Shown here piece by piece: positions 44,307 to 51,817 of a DNA stretch of 64,000 bases. Every line of letters begins with the position of its first letter. Position 1 is the stretch's first letter. Source of the stretch: Niabella agricola (GTDB lineage Bacteria; Bacteroidota; Bacteroidia; Chitinophagales; Chitinophagaceae); the NCBI RefSeq assembly GCF_021538615.1, contig NZ_JAJHIZ010000003.1:2418001-2482000 (forward strand). Reading direction: 5' to 3'. A program made the translations under genes and the position numbers. Under the pieces are notes generated by a model. It was not told where the DNA came from, ran no database searches, and saw nothing but the letters and a program-made list of their open reading frames with translations.

Positions 44307-45521
44307 TTACCGGCTGACGATGATTTTTTTGTGCGGAGCTTGCACGATCTTAAAATGTACCATGCCTGTTAGTTCAATAATTTTCAGCAGTTCTGACACC
44401 GGCATATTCCGGGGCAGGTCGGCCACACAGGAATGATGAAAGGGCTCCTCAAACTCCACTTCTACATTATACCAGCGCCCCACCTGTTGCATTACCGACT
44501 GAATATCGGTACCGTTAAAATAAAAGCGATCGTTATGCCAGGCCATTACTTCATCAAGATCGGGTGACCTGTTCAGCTTCAAACGACCCTCTGCCCACAA
44601 GGCCTGTTGCCCGGGCCGTACATCCATTTCGCCGCCACCGTTCACCGGTGCTACTTTTACACGTCCTTCCAGCAGGGTTACTTTTGCACCCGCTTCCTCT
44701 TTAAAGGCCGTTACATTAAAGTGAGTGCCCAATACTTTTGTAGCCACATCTCCGGAGGTTACAGTAAACGGCAGCGCCGTGCCATCTTCGCTTGCAGCCG
44801 CTATATGCGCCACTTCAAAATATGCCTGCCCTGTAAGTGAAACGTTGCGCTCCCGGCCGGTAAACGCCGTAGGATAGGTTAAGGCAGAGCCCGCATCCAG
44901 CCATACTTTTGTTCCGTCGGCCAGCACCAGGGACACCGGCCGGCTCCCCCTGGGAACGGTTAAGGTATTGGGGGTGGCCACGGCCGGCGTTCCTTTGTAA
45001 CCGATCTGCCCGGTTGCATTCGTATATACTTCCATTCCGTTGCCGATGTTTAATACATCGGTCGCCAACCGGTCCAGCGGCACCCGCTTGCCATCTGCTA
45101 GGGTAAGATATGCGGTTGACTGCTCCGGCGCCGCGATGTCCTGCTCATCCGGCAGCTTATGCGCAACGTGGTGCTGTCCATCCGGTTTTAAAAACAACCG
45201 GTAGCCTCCCAGGATGAACAGGAGTATTACTGCGGCTGCAACCATCCATTGCCGGAGCCGGCGTACGGGTGCCCCTGTTTTTTGGGGAGTTTCCTGCTGT
45301 AGCTGCTGCATTAACTGCTGCAACAACAACTGCTTTTTTTCTTCCGTTAGTGCCCCGGTTTCCCGGTGCTGTGCCAGCCGTTGGTGCACCGCCTCCTTTA
45401 CCACTTCATCATATCGCCCGGAAAGCAGCCCTTCCCGGAAAAGAAGTGCCTCCGCATCACTCAATGTACCAGCATGGAATTTCTGAAGCAATTCATTAAA
45501 AAGAGAATGAGGTATATCCAT
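44307..45521 (-). CDS. FecR-type anti-sigma factor
   Basis: A 404-residue inner-membrane protein. The cytoplasmic N-terminus (residues 1-85, DAEALLFREGLLSGRYDEVV) binds the sigma factor. One membrane helix (MVAAAVILLFILGGYRLFL) follows near residues 92-110. The periplasmic FecR domain has LTVPRGSRPVSLVLADGTKV, LDAGSALTYPTAFTGRERNV and FNVTAFKEEAGAKVTLLEGR. The C-terminal STN-like DUF4974 domain begins FYFNGTDIQSVMQQVGRWYN. It should hold the adjacent sigma factor until SusC signals that substrate is bound. Confidence 0.95.
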   Translation of the reverse strand: MDIPHSLFNELLQKFHAGTLSDAEALLFREGLLSGRYDEVVKEAVHQRLAQHRETGALTEEKKQLLLQQLMQQLQQETPQKTGAPVRRLRQWMVAAAVILLFILGGYRLFLKPDGQHHVAHKLPDEQDIAAPEQSTAYLTLADGKRVPLDRLATDVLNIGNGMEVYTNATGQIGYKGTPAVATPNTLTVPRGSRPVSLVLADGTKVWLDAGSALTYPTAFTGRERNVSLTGQAYFEVAHIAAASEDGTALPFTVTSGDVATKVLGTHFNVTAFKEEAGAKVTLLEGRVKVAPVNGGGEMDVRPGQQALWAEGRLKLNRSPDLDEVMAWHNDRFYFNGTDIQSVMQQVGRWYNVEVEFEEPFHHSCVADLPRNMPVSELLKIIELTGMVHFKIVQAPHKKIIVSR

Positions 45522-45640
45522 TTTATATGTTTGACAAAAACCGCTTATTTATAAAGACAACGGTCAAACAGCAATGGCGTAATGGCTGAATACTTTTTAA
45601 AAAAAATCCGCTCGCCCCTGTAGCGGTTCCACCGTGCTCA

Positions 45641-46231
45641 TTACTGGCAGAGCATCAATAGTACAACCAGCGGGTACAGGTAGCGGCGCATATAGGCCCG
45701 CACCTGCCGGCGCGCCAGCTCCAGGTGTTTTTTTACAGTCAGTTTTGAAATAGAAAGCCGCCGTGCAATTTCCTCGTAGCTCAACTCCTCATCTTCCGCA
45801 AGCGTATATACCCGCTGCTGCTGCAACGGCAACGCATCAATGGCTTTTTTCAGCAATTCCAGGTATTGCTTCTGCTGAAGCCCGCCTTCCGCATCCGGCA
45901 CCGGCAGGGCTCTCCGGGCATACTGGCTGATGAACGTTTCCTCACGGGCCTTTTGCTTCAGGTGGTTCAATACGCTGTTGCGCGTCATCATGAACAGATA
46001 GTTTTCCAGGTGCTCGGCCTGCGCCAGCTGCTGCCGCTTTTCCCATACTTTTATAAAAATCACCTGCAGCAATTCATCTGCATCATGCTCCTCTTTCAAA
46101 AAATACAAAAGGGCGTCATAAACAGCCGGACTATACTGCAGGTAGATTTCTGTAAACGCGTCCCGGCTACCTGCGGCCAGTTTAGTCAATAATTTTCGCT
46201 CATGCGCTGATGATTTGGGCAATGCAAACAA
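45641..46231 (-). CDS. ECF sigma factor of the PUL
   Basis: About 196 residues. Region 2: DAFTEIYLQYSPAVYDALLY and ADELLQVIFIKVWEKRQQL. Region 4: LPLQQQRVYTLAEDEELSYE and IARRLSISKLTVKKHLELAR. The hydrophobic C-terminal tail YLYPLVVLLMLCQ is as in FecI-like factors of Bacteroidota. There is no ATG near the expected N-terminus. I place the start at TTG 46231 (TTG 46222 is equally possible). The reading frame stays open up to 46399, but that extension is AT-rich and unlike sigma factors. It pairs with the FecR gene 119 bases downstream. Confidence 0.85.
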   Translation of the reverse strand: MFALPKSSAHERKLLTKLAAGSRDAFTEIYLQYSPAVYDALLYFLKEEHDADELLQVIFIKVWEKRQQLAQAEHLENYLFMMTRNSVLNHLKQKAREETFISQYARRALPVPDAEGGLQQKQYLELLKKAIDALPLQQQRVYTLAEDEELSYEEIARRLSISKLTVKKHLELARRQVRAYMRRYLYPLVVLLMLCQ

Positions 46232-46628
46232 TTTAATACTAAAAAAAATCTGCAAAGGATTACGCCATTGCAATATTCCAACTGTCTTTATTATGGAAAG
46301 GGTAATAAAAAAGTTTACAGAAAAGGTATAAACGCTAAAATACAGATTTGATTTAAAAAAACGAGGTGTTTTAAAAAAATAAAGAAAATCGGGTCGCAAC
46401 CAACGACAGCTCCGGGTACTTGCCCGGAAGAATTCTATAAGCCACCGGCCGCTGGTATTACAGCCGGCAGCCGGGAGCTTGTCGTGCGAGTTACAATTTA
46501 CATCCTTTTTCCAGCAGCCATCTTCTGAAAAATAAGCCTATCCGTCAGAAAAGTATCGTGCACAATGGTTCTATCCTTTATTTTTGGGTCCGGCATCCAT
46601 CCTGCAAAACCAACGATATTCTGAACAT
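46232..46628. other. Divergent promoter region between the PUL sigma and the BNR gene
   Basis: ACGACAGCTCCGGG (46403-46416) and CCGGGAGCTTGTCGT (46471-46485) are complementary apart from one bulge, so they could form a long stem-loop. TATTTTTG at 46579-46586 is a -7 candidate for the plus-strand gene. No further gene is visible. Confidence 0.5.
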
Positions 46629-47834
46629 ATGACAAAAACTTCAGCATCCAAACAAATCCGCCTGTGTATGGCAATAGCGCTCTGGAGCGCAGGCATGACA
46701 GCACATGCCCAACATGCAACAGTAGTGAAGGAGCGAAACGCTGCTCCGGCGCTGCATAAAATCCGCGACTTTATCATTTACAGAGACAGCGTTTTTCATT
46801 GCGCCTTTCCTTCTTTAATAAAGAAAAAAGATGGCAGCTACCTGCTGGCTTTTCGCAGAGCTCCCGAGCGCCGCGTTTTAGGAGAGCGGGTTACCACACA
46901 TGTGGATCCCAACAGCTACCTGGTGCAACTAACCTCAAAGGACGGGCTGCACTGGCCGGCAGAGCCCGGCTTACTGTATGCGCACCCCTTCGGCGGCTCA
47001 CAGGACCCCTGCCTGCTGCAGCTGAGCGATGGCACTATTTTATGCGCCAGCTATGGATGGTCTTTTCCGAACGCGGATGCGCTTACCCGGTTCAAGACCC
47101 CGTACTTTAAGGCCGCTAATGCGGTTTTCCTCGGGGGATACCTGTTGCGGTCTGCAGATAATGGCCGCAGCTGGAGCGCCCCTGTTTACCCGCCGGCCGT
47201 TCCCGCCGAAGTTCACTACAGCCCTTATGGAAATAAATTGCCTGCTTATAACAGGGGAGCGCTTTGTGAAGGCCGCAACGGAACCATCTATTGGGCCGTG
47301 GCCGCTACGGATGACTCCGCGAGCAAAAAAACTTCCAACTACCTGCTCACATCCAAAGACGGCGGAAAAAGCTGGGCATATCAATCGGTAATTGCCAAAG
47401 ACACAAAGATCTCTTTTAATGAAACCTCCATTTATGAAACACCCGGCGGCGACCTTGTTGCTTTCATGCGTACGGCCAATGCCGGTGATACCGCCTGTAT
47501 TGCACGCTCGAAAGATGGCGGAAAAACCTTCCGGTGGGAGCCGATGGGATTTAAAGGACATCCCCTGCAGGCGCTGCGTTTGCCAGACAACCGGGTATTG
47601 GTGACCTATGGCTACCGGCATGCGCCGCATGGTATCCGGGCACGGGTGCTCGATGCCGAATGTACCGATTTTAAAACGGCAAAAGAATTTGTGATCAGAG
47701 CCGATGCAACAAGCGGGGATATTGGTTATCCCTGGGCAGTAATGCTGGACCGTCAGCGCATCTTACTGGTATATTATTATAATATCAATGATGGCCCGCG
47801 CTCCATTGAGGCCACATTGCTTGAGTACCGCTAA
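46629..47834 (+). CDS. Secreted sialidase-fold (BNR repeat) protein
   Basis: A 401-residue exported protein (signal IRLCMAIALWSAGMTAHAQH) with a six-bladed sialidase-like fold. Three Asp-boxes are visible: SADNGRSW, SKDGGKSW and SKDGGKTF. The early FPSLIKKKDGSYLLAFRRAP has the arginine typical of the first blade. SFNETSIYETPGGDLVAFMR may supply the catalytic glutamate. I cannot say that it cleaves sialic acid; relatives act on other sugars. It is divergent from the PUL sigma gene and may be regulated with the PUL. Confidence 0.85.
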   Translation: MTKTSASKQIRLCMAIALWSAGMTAHAQHATVVKERNAAPALHKIRDFIIYRDSVFHCAFPSLIKKKDGSYLLAFRRAPERRVLGERVTTHVDPNSYLVQLTSKDGLHWPAEPGLLYAHPFGGSQDPCLLQLSDGTILCASYGWSFPNADALTRFKTPYFKAANAVFLGGYLLRSADNGRSWSAPVYPPAVPAEVHYSPYGNKLPAYNRGALCEGRNGTIYWAVAATDDSASKKTSNYLLTSKDGGKSWAYQSVIAKDTKISFNETSIYETPGGDLVAFMRTANAGDTACIARSKDGGKTFRWEPMGFKGHPLQALRLPDNRVLVTYGYRHAPHGIRARVLDAECTDFKTAKEFVIRADATSGDIGYPWAVMLDRQRILLVYYYNINDGPRSIEATLLEYR

Positions 47835-47965
47835 TATCGGCTTTTCATAAGGTCTGGCTTTTTTCGGGATGCCGTTCCGGCAGTTAACCGGTAATACCGG
47901 CAACGTTTTTACCAGCACCTGCCGAACCCTGATTGTTGTATCTTTAGTGTTCACAATAAAGACAT

Positions 47966-48340
47966 ATGAGTACCATCGCCTATATTTTTGTTGCCCTGGT
48001 TGCTGCGGAGCACCTGGTCATTTTATACATTGAGATGTTTGCCTGGGAAACTGCCGGCAAAAAGGTTTTCAAAACCCTGCCTCCCGAACTTTTTAAACCC
48101 ACCCGGTCGATGGCTGCCAACCAGGGCTTGTACAATGGCTTCCTGGCAGCCGGTTTACTATGGAGCCTGTTTATCTCAGATCCCGTATGGCAACAGCACA
48201 TCGCGCTCTTTTTTTTAGGTTGTGTGATCGTTGCCGGCAGCTATGGCGCAATTTCTGCATCCAAGAAGATCTTTTTCATACAGGCATTGCCCGCCGTCCT
48301 TGGATTTTTATTTGTTTATCTGAGCAGATATTACCGTTGA
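47966..48340 (+). CDS. DUF1304 small membrane protein
   Basis: A 124-residue protein with four hydrophobic helices. The DUF1304 start is typical: IAYIFVALVAAEHLVILYIE and MFAWETAGKKVFK (residues 3-36), then ANQGLYNGFLAAGL and FFLGCVIVAGSYGAISASKK. The role of the family is unknown. Monocistronic. Confidence 0.9.
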   Translation: MSTIAYIFVALVAAEHLVILYIEMFAWETAGKKVFKTLPPELFKPTRSMAANQGLYNGFLAAGLLWSLFISDPVWQQHIALFFLGCVIVAGSYGAISASKKIFFIQALPAVLGFLFVYLSRYYR

Positions 48341-48681
48341 TTGTCTTTATAAGGAACCTTTGAATTGTGCCGCTCAATTATACGATTCAGATTGAATTTT
48401 TATAAGGGTTAAACACGGCCCCAGGAAGTCTCACCATTTACGGTTCTACTTTTTCATTTTTCCGGCAATAACAAATGGTACAAATGTCAAAGGTTTGAGC
48501 TCATCTGCCAGGAAGAGCCTGCCGGATTTATGCTTCACCTGGAGCAAAACAGGGCATTTATCCTTTGCAAATTTCAACGGCATCAACCGGCCGGCCAGGC
48601 ATCCCGTCACAAAATCATTGTCCAAACAACAGACACTCAAAAAATCATTTTATAGCAACCCGGCGTACAGAACGTTCAGGA
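48341..48681. other. 341-base intergenic region
   Basis: Between convergent genes. A 64-codon minus-strand frame (48446-48640) ends PLTFVPFVIAGKMKK but has no recognisable domain or start signal; it may be a gene remnant. No clear terminator is seen. Confidence 0.35.
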
Positions 48682-49554
48682 TTAAGAGGTTTTCCCTATA
48701 GCCATATTATAGGCCTGTACCGTTTCATCGAGCGGCGTCATTGCCTCGGTTAACGTGTGATAGGTTCCGGAACCGGATAGTTCGCCGGCCACTTTTTTGA
48801 TCAGGGCCAGCGTTGCCTTCATCATGCTGGAGCCCAGGCTTACGCGGGCAACGCCCAGGTCCTGAAGTTCCGGAACTGAAGGAGGCAGTCCGCCGGCACC
48901 GATGGTAGGATTTGAAAGAATATTAATGGGGGCGTCTATTTCTTTAACCAATGTGGCGATGGTTTCTTTTTCCCATACCGGCTGCACAAAGATGCAGTCG
49001 GCGCCCGCTTCCCGGTATTTATTGCCCCGTCTTATGGACGCTGCCAATTTTTCCGCCGGCGTACCGGATCCCGTATAAAACGCATCCGTTCGGGCATTAA
49101 TAACAAGATGAAAACCTAATGCATCGGATAAGGACCGGATCGCGGCTATCCGTTCACAAAATTCCTGTTCGTCCGTTAATACCGGGCTCAAGCTGATGCT
49201 GTCTTCAATATTGATTCCGACAATCCCGGTGGCAATGATCTTTTCAACGGATTCAATTACCTCCTCCACACGGTTGCCATACCCCGCCTCTATATCCACG
49301 GTTACCGGCACCTGCACACCGTTTACAATACCCGTGATCACTTCCAGCATTTCCGGCAACCGGATCACCTGACAATCGGGGTACCCCATTGAAGCGGCGA
49401 TGCCCATACTGGTGGTGGCAATGGCTTTATAACCACAAGCTTCAATCAGTTTTGAGCTGCCGGTATCCCAGGAATTCAGCAATACAAGGATGTCATCATC
49501 GTAATGAAATTGCAGGAACCGTGCTGCTTTTTCTTTTTGAAGTTGGGAAACCAT
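48682..49554 (-). CDS. Isocitrate lyase/PEP mutase superfamily protein
   Basis: A 290-residue TIM-barrel enzyme of the phosphoenolpyruvate mutase branch. Landmarks: LLNSWDTGSSKLIEACGYKA (residues 25-44), TTSMGIAASMGYPD, DIEAGYG (Mg ligand region) and GINIEDS. DCIFVQPV lies on a late strand. The KKCGH loop of true isocitrate lyase is absent. Typical relatives cleave or rearrange small 2-oxo or phospho acids; the substrate is not defined. Monocistronic on the minus strand. Confidence 0.92.
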   Translation of the reverse strand: MVSQLQKEKAARFLQFHYDDDILVLLNSWDTGSSKLIEACGYKAIATTSMGIAASMGYPDCQVIRLPEMLEVITGIVNGVQVPVTVDIEAGYGNRVEEVIESVEKIIATGIVGINIEDSISLSPVLTDEQEFCERIAAIRSLSDALGFHLVINARTDAFYTGSGTPAEKLAASIRRGNKYREAGADCIFVQPVWEKETIATLVKEIDAPINILSNPTIGAGGLPPSVPELQDLGVARVSLGSSMMKATLALIKKVAGELSGSGTYHTLTEAMTPLDETVQAYNMAIGKTS

Positions 49555-49756
49555 AACCTGCTATTTTATTACAGGGCCATCGCGGGGATCGCCCGGGGAT
49601 GGTAAGTTACCTCTATTTTATGACTTCTAAAAACATTTGATCCCCTTCCGGGCTTTAACCGGTCGCCTATTGAACATGACTAGACATCATTGCATCCGGC
49701 AAAAGAGATTGGATGTACACCCGATACTGTACTATATCCTATTATCCATTCTTTTT

Positions 49757-49975
49757 TCAATAACAGGAACAATGGTAGCTGTCCACATAGGTCTTATTCC
49801 CTTTGGAGTTGATATAGTAGCAACCTCCGTTTTTACCTCTATAAAGCAGGTGTCCGTTATAGGATCCGCAACGGGAATCATTGGCTTCCGCCGCATTGGT
49901 TTCCGCTTTTTTAATTTCTGCTTTTCCACAGGCTAAAAGTGTAGCCATACATATAAAAGCTGCGATCTTCCACAT
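49757..49975 (-). CDS. Small lipoprotein with PBCV-basic-adaptor-like motif
   Basis: A 72-residue lipoprotein from the ATG at 49975 (signal IAAFICMATLLAC). A short mature part has NGHLLYRGKNGGCYYINSKG followed by NKTYVDSYHCSC. The GG.YYIN..GNKTY pattern matches the small domain called PBCV-specific basic adaptor, and it recurs in the gene at 54640. Cysteines around the motif may form disulfides. The function is unknown. The longer frame to 50083 overlaps the next gene and is not used. Confidence 0.75.
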   Translation of the reverse strand: MWKIAAFICMATLLACGKAEIKKAETNAAEANDSRCGSYNGHLLYRGKNGGCYYINSKGNKTYVDSYHCSCY

Positions 49976-50036
49976 ACGATTTGTTTTAAACAAATGTAGG
50001 GATGCATACAGGTCCATCATTACGGGAAACCGGAAA

Positions 50037-51209
50037 TCAGTTACCGGCGTTTTGCGCCTGGGCCGGTTGAATATGTTTCTCAATAATATAATCGGTAACC
50101 GGTTTTAACCGCAGCTGCCGGTCGATGGGATGAAACCCATCCGAAGTATAAAATTCAATATCCTTCCCCTTATTAATTTTCACATACCAAACCGATCCCT
50201 TCGATTGCCGGGTAATGGTATCCGGCCGGGTGATTTTTTTAAAGGAACGGATCTTTTCCGGATCCAGCGGTTCCACCAGTGTGTCTCCCGTAGTTCCTCT
50301 ACAGGGAATTTGTTCGTAATGGTCGCCCGTCCAGTACATACAGGCATTATTTGCCGGTAACCCCTGGCCCATTGGAATGGGTTCCGGTTCCTTTTTTCCG
50401 CCCCGGTAAAACCAGAACCCCGCTACTGCCAATAATGTTATGGCCAAAACAGCCAGCCCTCTTTTAAAAACAGACACCGGTCTCCGTACTTCCTGCATCG
50501 GTTTAACCATTCCCATCAGCAGTTCTTCAACATTCTCGCCTCCAACCGGATCTGCCGGTTCCGCTGTTGTTCCGGCAACCCCGGCGGGTGCTTCGGATTG
50601 ATCCGGCCCTTCTGCAATGGCTTGCGTTTCTTTTTCCTTATCGTTCTTCCCCGCCCCCCCCGATGCTGCAGGTTCTGGCTTAGTTGGTACAACCGGGTCT
50701 TCAGCGGCTCCGAATCCTATTTGTACAAACTCCGTATCTGTCGTCTTCGGTTGCTCCCCTTCCGGCCCCGCTCCATCTGATGATATGGCTTCATTTTCGC
50801 CGTCCCCTATATGTTCCTCCACCTGAACGGGAATCGGTTCCAGGTTATCCACATTGTAATTTTTTGAATAATCATACGGCCGTTCCTTAAAATCGATCAG
50901 CCAGGCCAGCAGCTCAATATTTTTATCATCGGTGCTTTCCGTTTCCTTTTTAAGAAAATTTCTAAGCGGCTTAAACTTGTCGGTCTCACATTTTTTTATT
51001 GCTTTCAAAACGGCCACCTGATCATCACCTTCCCCAAAAAATTTATTAAGCACGCCTCCATCTTTCCGAGAAAATCTTTTGGTGCAAACCTCCATGCATT
51101 TCTGTTTAAGTTTTGCCGGAGTAGGGTCACTTAAATCTAAGGAAAGGACATTCCTTCCCCGTTTTTGCTCATAATCCCGCAGGACCAGTTTTGTGTAATC
51201 AGCAAACAT
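50037..51209 (-). CDS. Membrane protein of unknown function, acidic linker
   Basis: A 390-residue protein from the ATG at 51209. The N-terminal 115 residues form a charged helical domain (YTKLVLRDYEQKRGRNVLSL, KQKCMEVCTKRFSRKDGGVL, NIELLAWLIDFKERPYDYSK) that should be cytoplasmic. An acidic Pro/Glu-rich linker follows, then one membrane helix (LAVLAITLLAVAGFWFY, about 252-268). The last 110 residues are periplasmic (NNACMYWTGDHYEQIPC, KGSVWYVKINKGKDIEFYTS). The layout (cytoplasmic adaptor, linker, helix, outer sensor) recalls anti-sigma-like or adaptor proteins, but I recognise no family. Confidence 0.78.
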   Translation of the reverse strand: MFADYTKLVLRDYEQKRGRNVLSLDLSDPTPAKLKQKCMEVCTKRFSRKDGGVLNKFFGEGDDQVAVLKAIKKCETDKFKPLRNFLKKETESTDDKNIELLAWLIDFKERPYDYSKNYNVDNLEPIPVQVEEHIGDGENEAISSDGAGPEGEQPKTTDTEFVQIGFGAAEDPVVPTKPEPAASGGAGKNDKEKETQAIAEGPDQSEAPAGVAGTTAEPADPVGGENVEELLMGMVKPMQEVRRPVSVFKRGLAVLAITLLAVAGFWFYRGGKKEPEPIPMGQGLPANNACMYWTGDHYEQIPCRGTTGDTLVEPLDPEKIRSFKKITRPDTITRQSKGSVWYVKINKGKDIEFYTSDGFHPIDRQLRLKPVTDYIIEKHIQPAQAQNAGN

Positions 51210-51432
51210 CGTCAACAATTGTATCGTAAAACTAATGGAATTTCCGGAATTCCACCGGTATTTCCGGAATCTCAACGGAATGACTGGAATTACCGGAATC
51301 AACTAACAATCAGCCTGTTGCACTGATCTATTTTTGTTTTCAGAATCAGTTGCCCATCTCCCTTGCTAAGAGATGTTCCTGTACAGAACTGGTTCCCGGG
51401 AGCAGCGAAAGCGGCAGTCTATAACCGATTTG

Positions 51433-51452
51433 GGAAGCGTTTAAAAGCTTCC
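51433..51452. promoter_or_regulatory. Inverted repeat GGAAGC-(8)-GCTTCC
   Basis: A 6-bp-arm inverted repeat 115 bases upstream of the small peptide gene. It shares the GAAGCG half-site with the palindrome at 51485. Confidence 0.45.
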
Positions 51453-51484
51453 GCAATCCCGTTCCCACCCCCTTCCCAAACAAT

Positions 51485-51502
51485 GTAAGAAGCGCTTCTT
51501 AC
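51485..51502. promoter_or_regulatory. Perfect 18-bp palindrome GTAAGAAGC/GCTTCTTAC
   Basis: A gapless 18-bp palindrome 64 bases upstream of the peptide gene. A gapless palindrome folds poorly as RNA, so a dimeric protein operator is more likely. Confidence 0.55.
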
Positions 51503-51566
51503 GCGGTTATAAAACACTGCGCCGAAGCCGGCAGCAGCATTTTTTCAACATTTAAAAATCATACAA

Positions 51567-51746
51567 ATGATCGAGATAATTCTCGCCTTTTTCCTGGCGT
51601 TATGGCCCAGCCATCCCCAAACAACAACAACTGGTAACGGACCCATTGTCATCGGTGTCCAGGTAGATGGTTCGGATGACCCTGCAGACACCACCGGTGG
51701 TGATACGGAACCGATTCCTCCCGTACCGTATCCGACTCAGCCCTAA
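51567..51746 (+). CDS. Small secreted peptide (59 residues)
   Basis: An ATG-initiated gene of 59 codons. The N-terminus is hydrophobic (MIEIILAFFLALWPSHPQ), like a signal or anchor. The rest is rich in T, G, D and P (GNGPIVIGVQVDGSDDPADT, ending VPYPTQP). It has no recognised family. Support for reality: a perfect terminator 14 bases after the stop, palindromes upstream, and codon use like the neighbours. It lies directly before a histidine kinase with a periplasmic TPR domain, so a peptide signal is one possibility (inference only). Confidence 0.6.
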   Translation: MIEIILAFFLALWPSHPQTTTTGNGPIVIGVQVDGSDDPADTTGGDTEPIPPVPYPTQP

Positions 51747-51760
51747 CAACGGCATTCATG

Positions 51761-51795
51761 AATAAGGCAAGAGATCATCTTGCCTTATTTTTTTT
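51761..51795 (+). terminator. Perfect rho-independent terminator
   Basis: AATAAGGCAAGA, loop GATCA, TCTTGCCTTATT, then Ts: a 12-bp perfect stem with a T-run. It closes the peptide gene and covers the ATG at 51758, which therefore is not the start of the kinase. Confidence 0.95.
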
Positions 51796-51817
51796 ACTTT
51801 TAGGTAAAACAACTGTT

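Larger units (their letters stand above)
51210..51566. other. 357-base divergent intergenic region with palindromes
   Basis: Left part (51236-51299): repeated words of the type TTTCCGGAAT/ACCGGAAT, a short degenerate tandem array. Right part: inverted repeats at 51433-51452 and 51485-51502, both built on GAAGC/GCTTC. It probably carries promoters and operators for the genes on both sides. Confidence 0.6.

Noticed and set aside
48446..48640. Minus-strand frame of 64 codons ending in PLTFVPFVIAGKMKK
   Set aside because: The composition is somewhat protein-like, but there is no family, signal or promoter; possibly a gene remnant. Not called.
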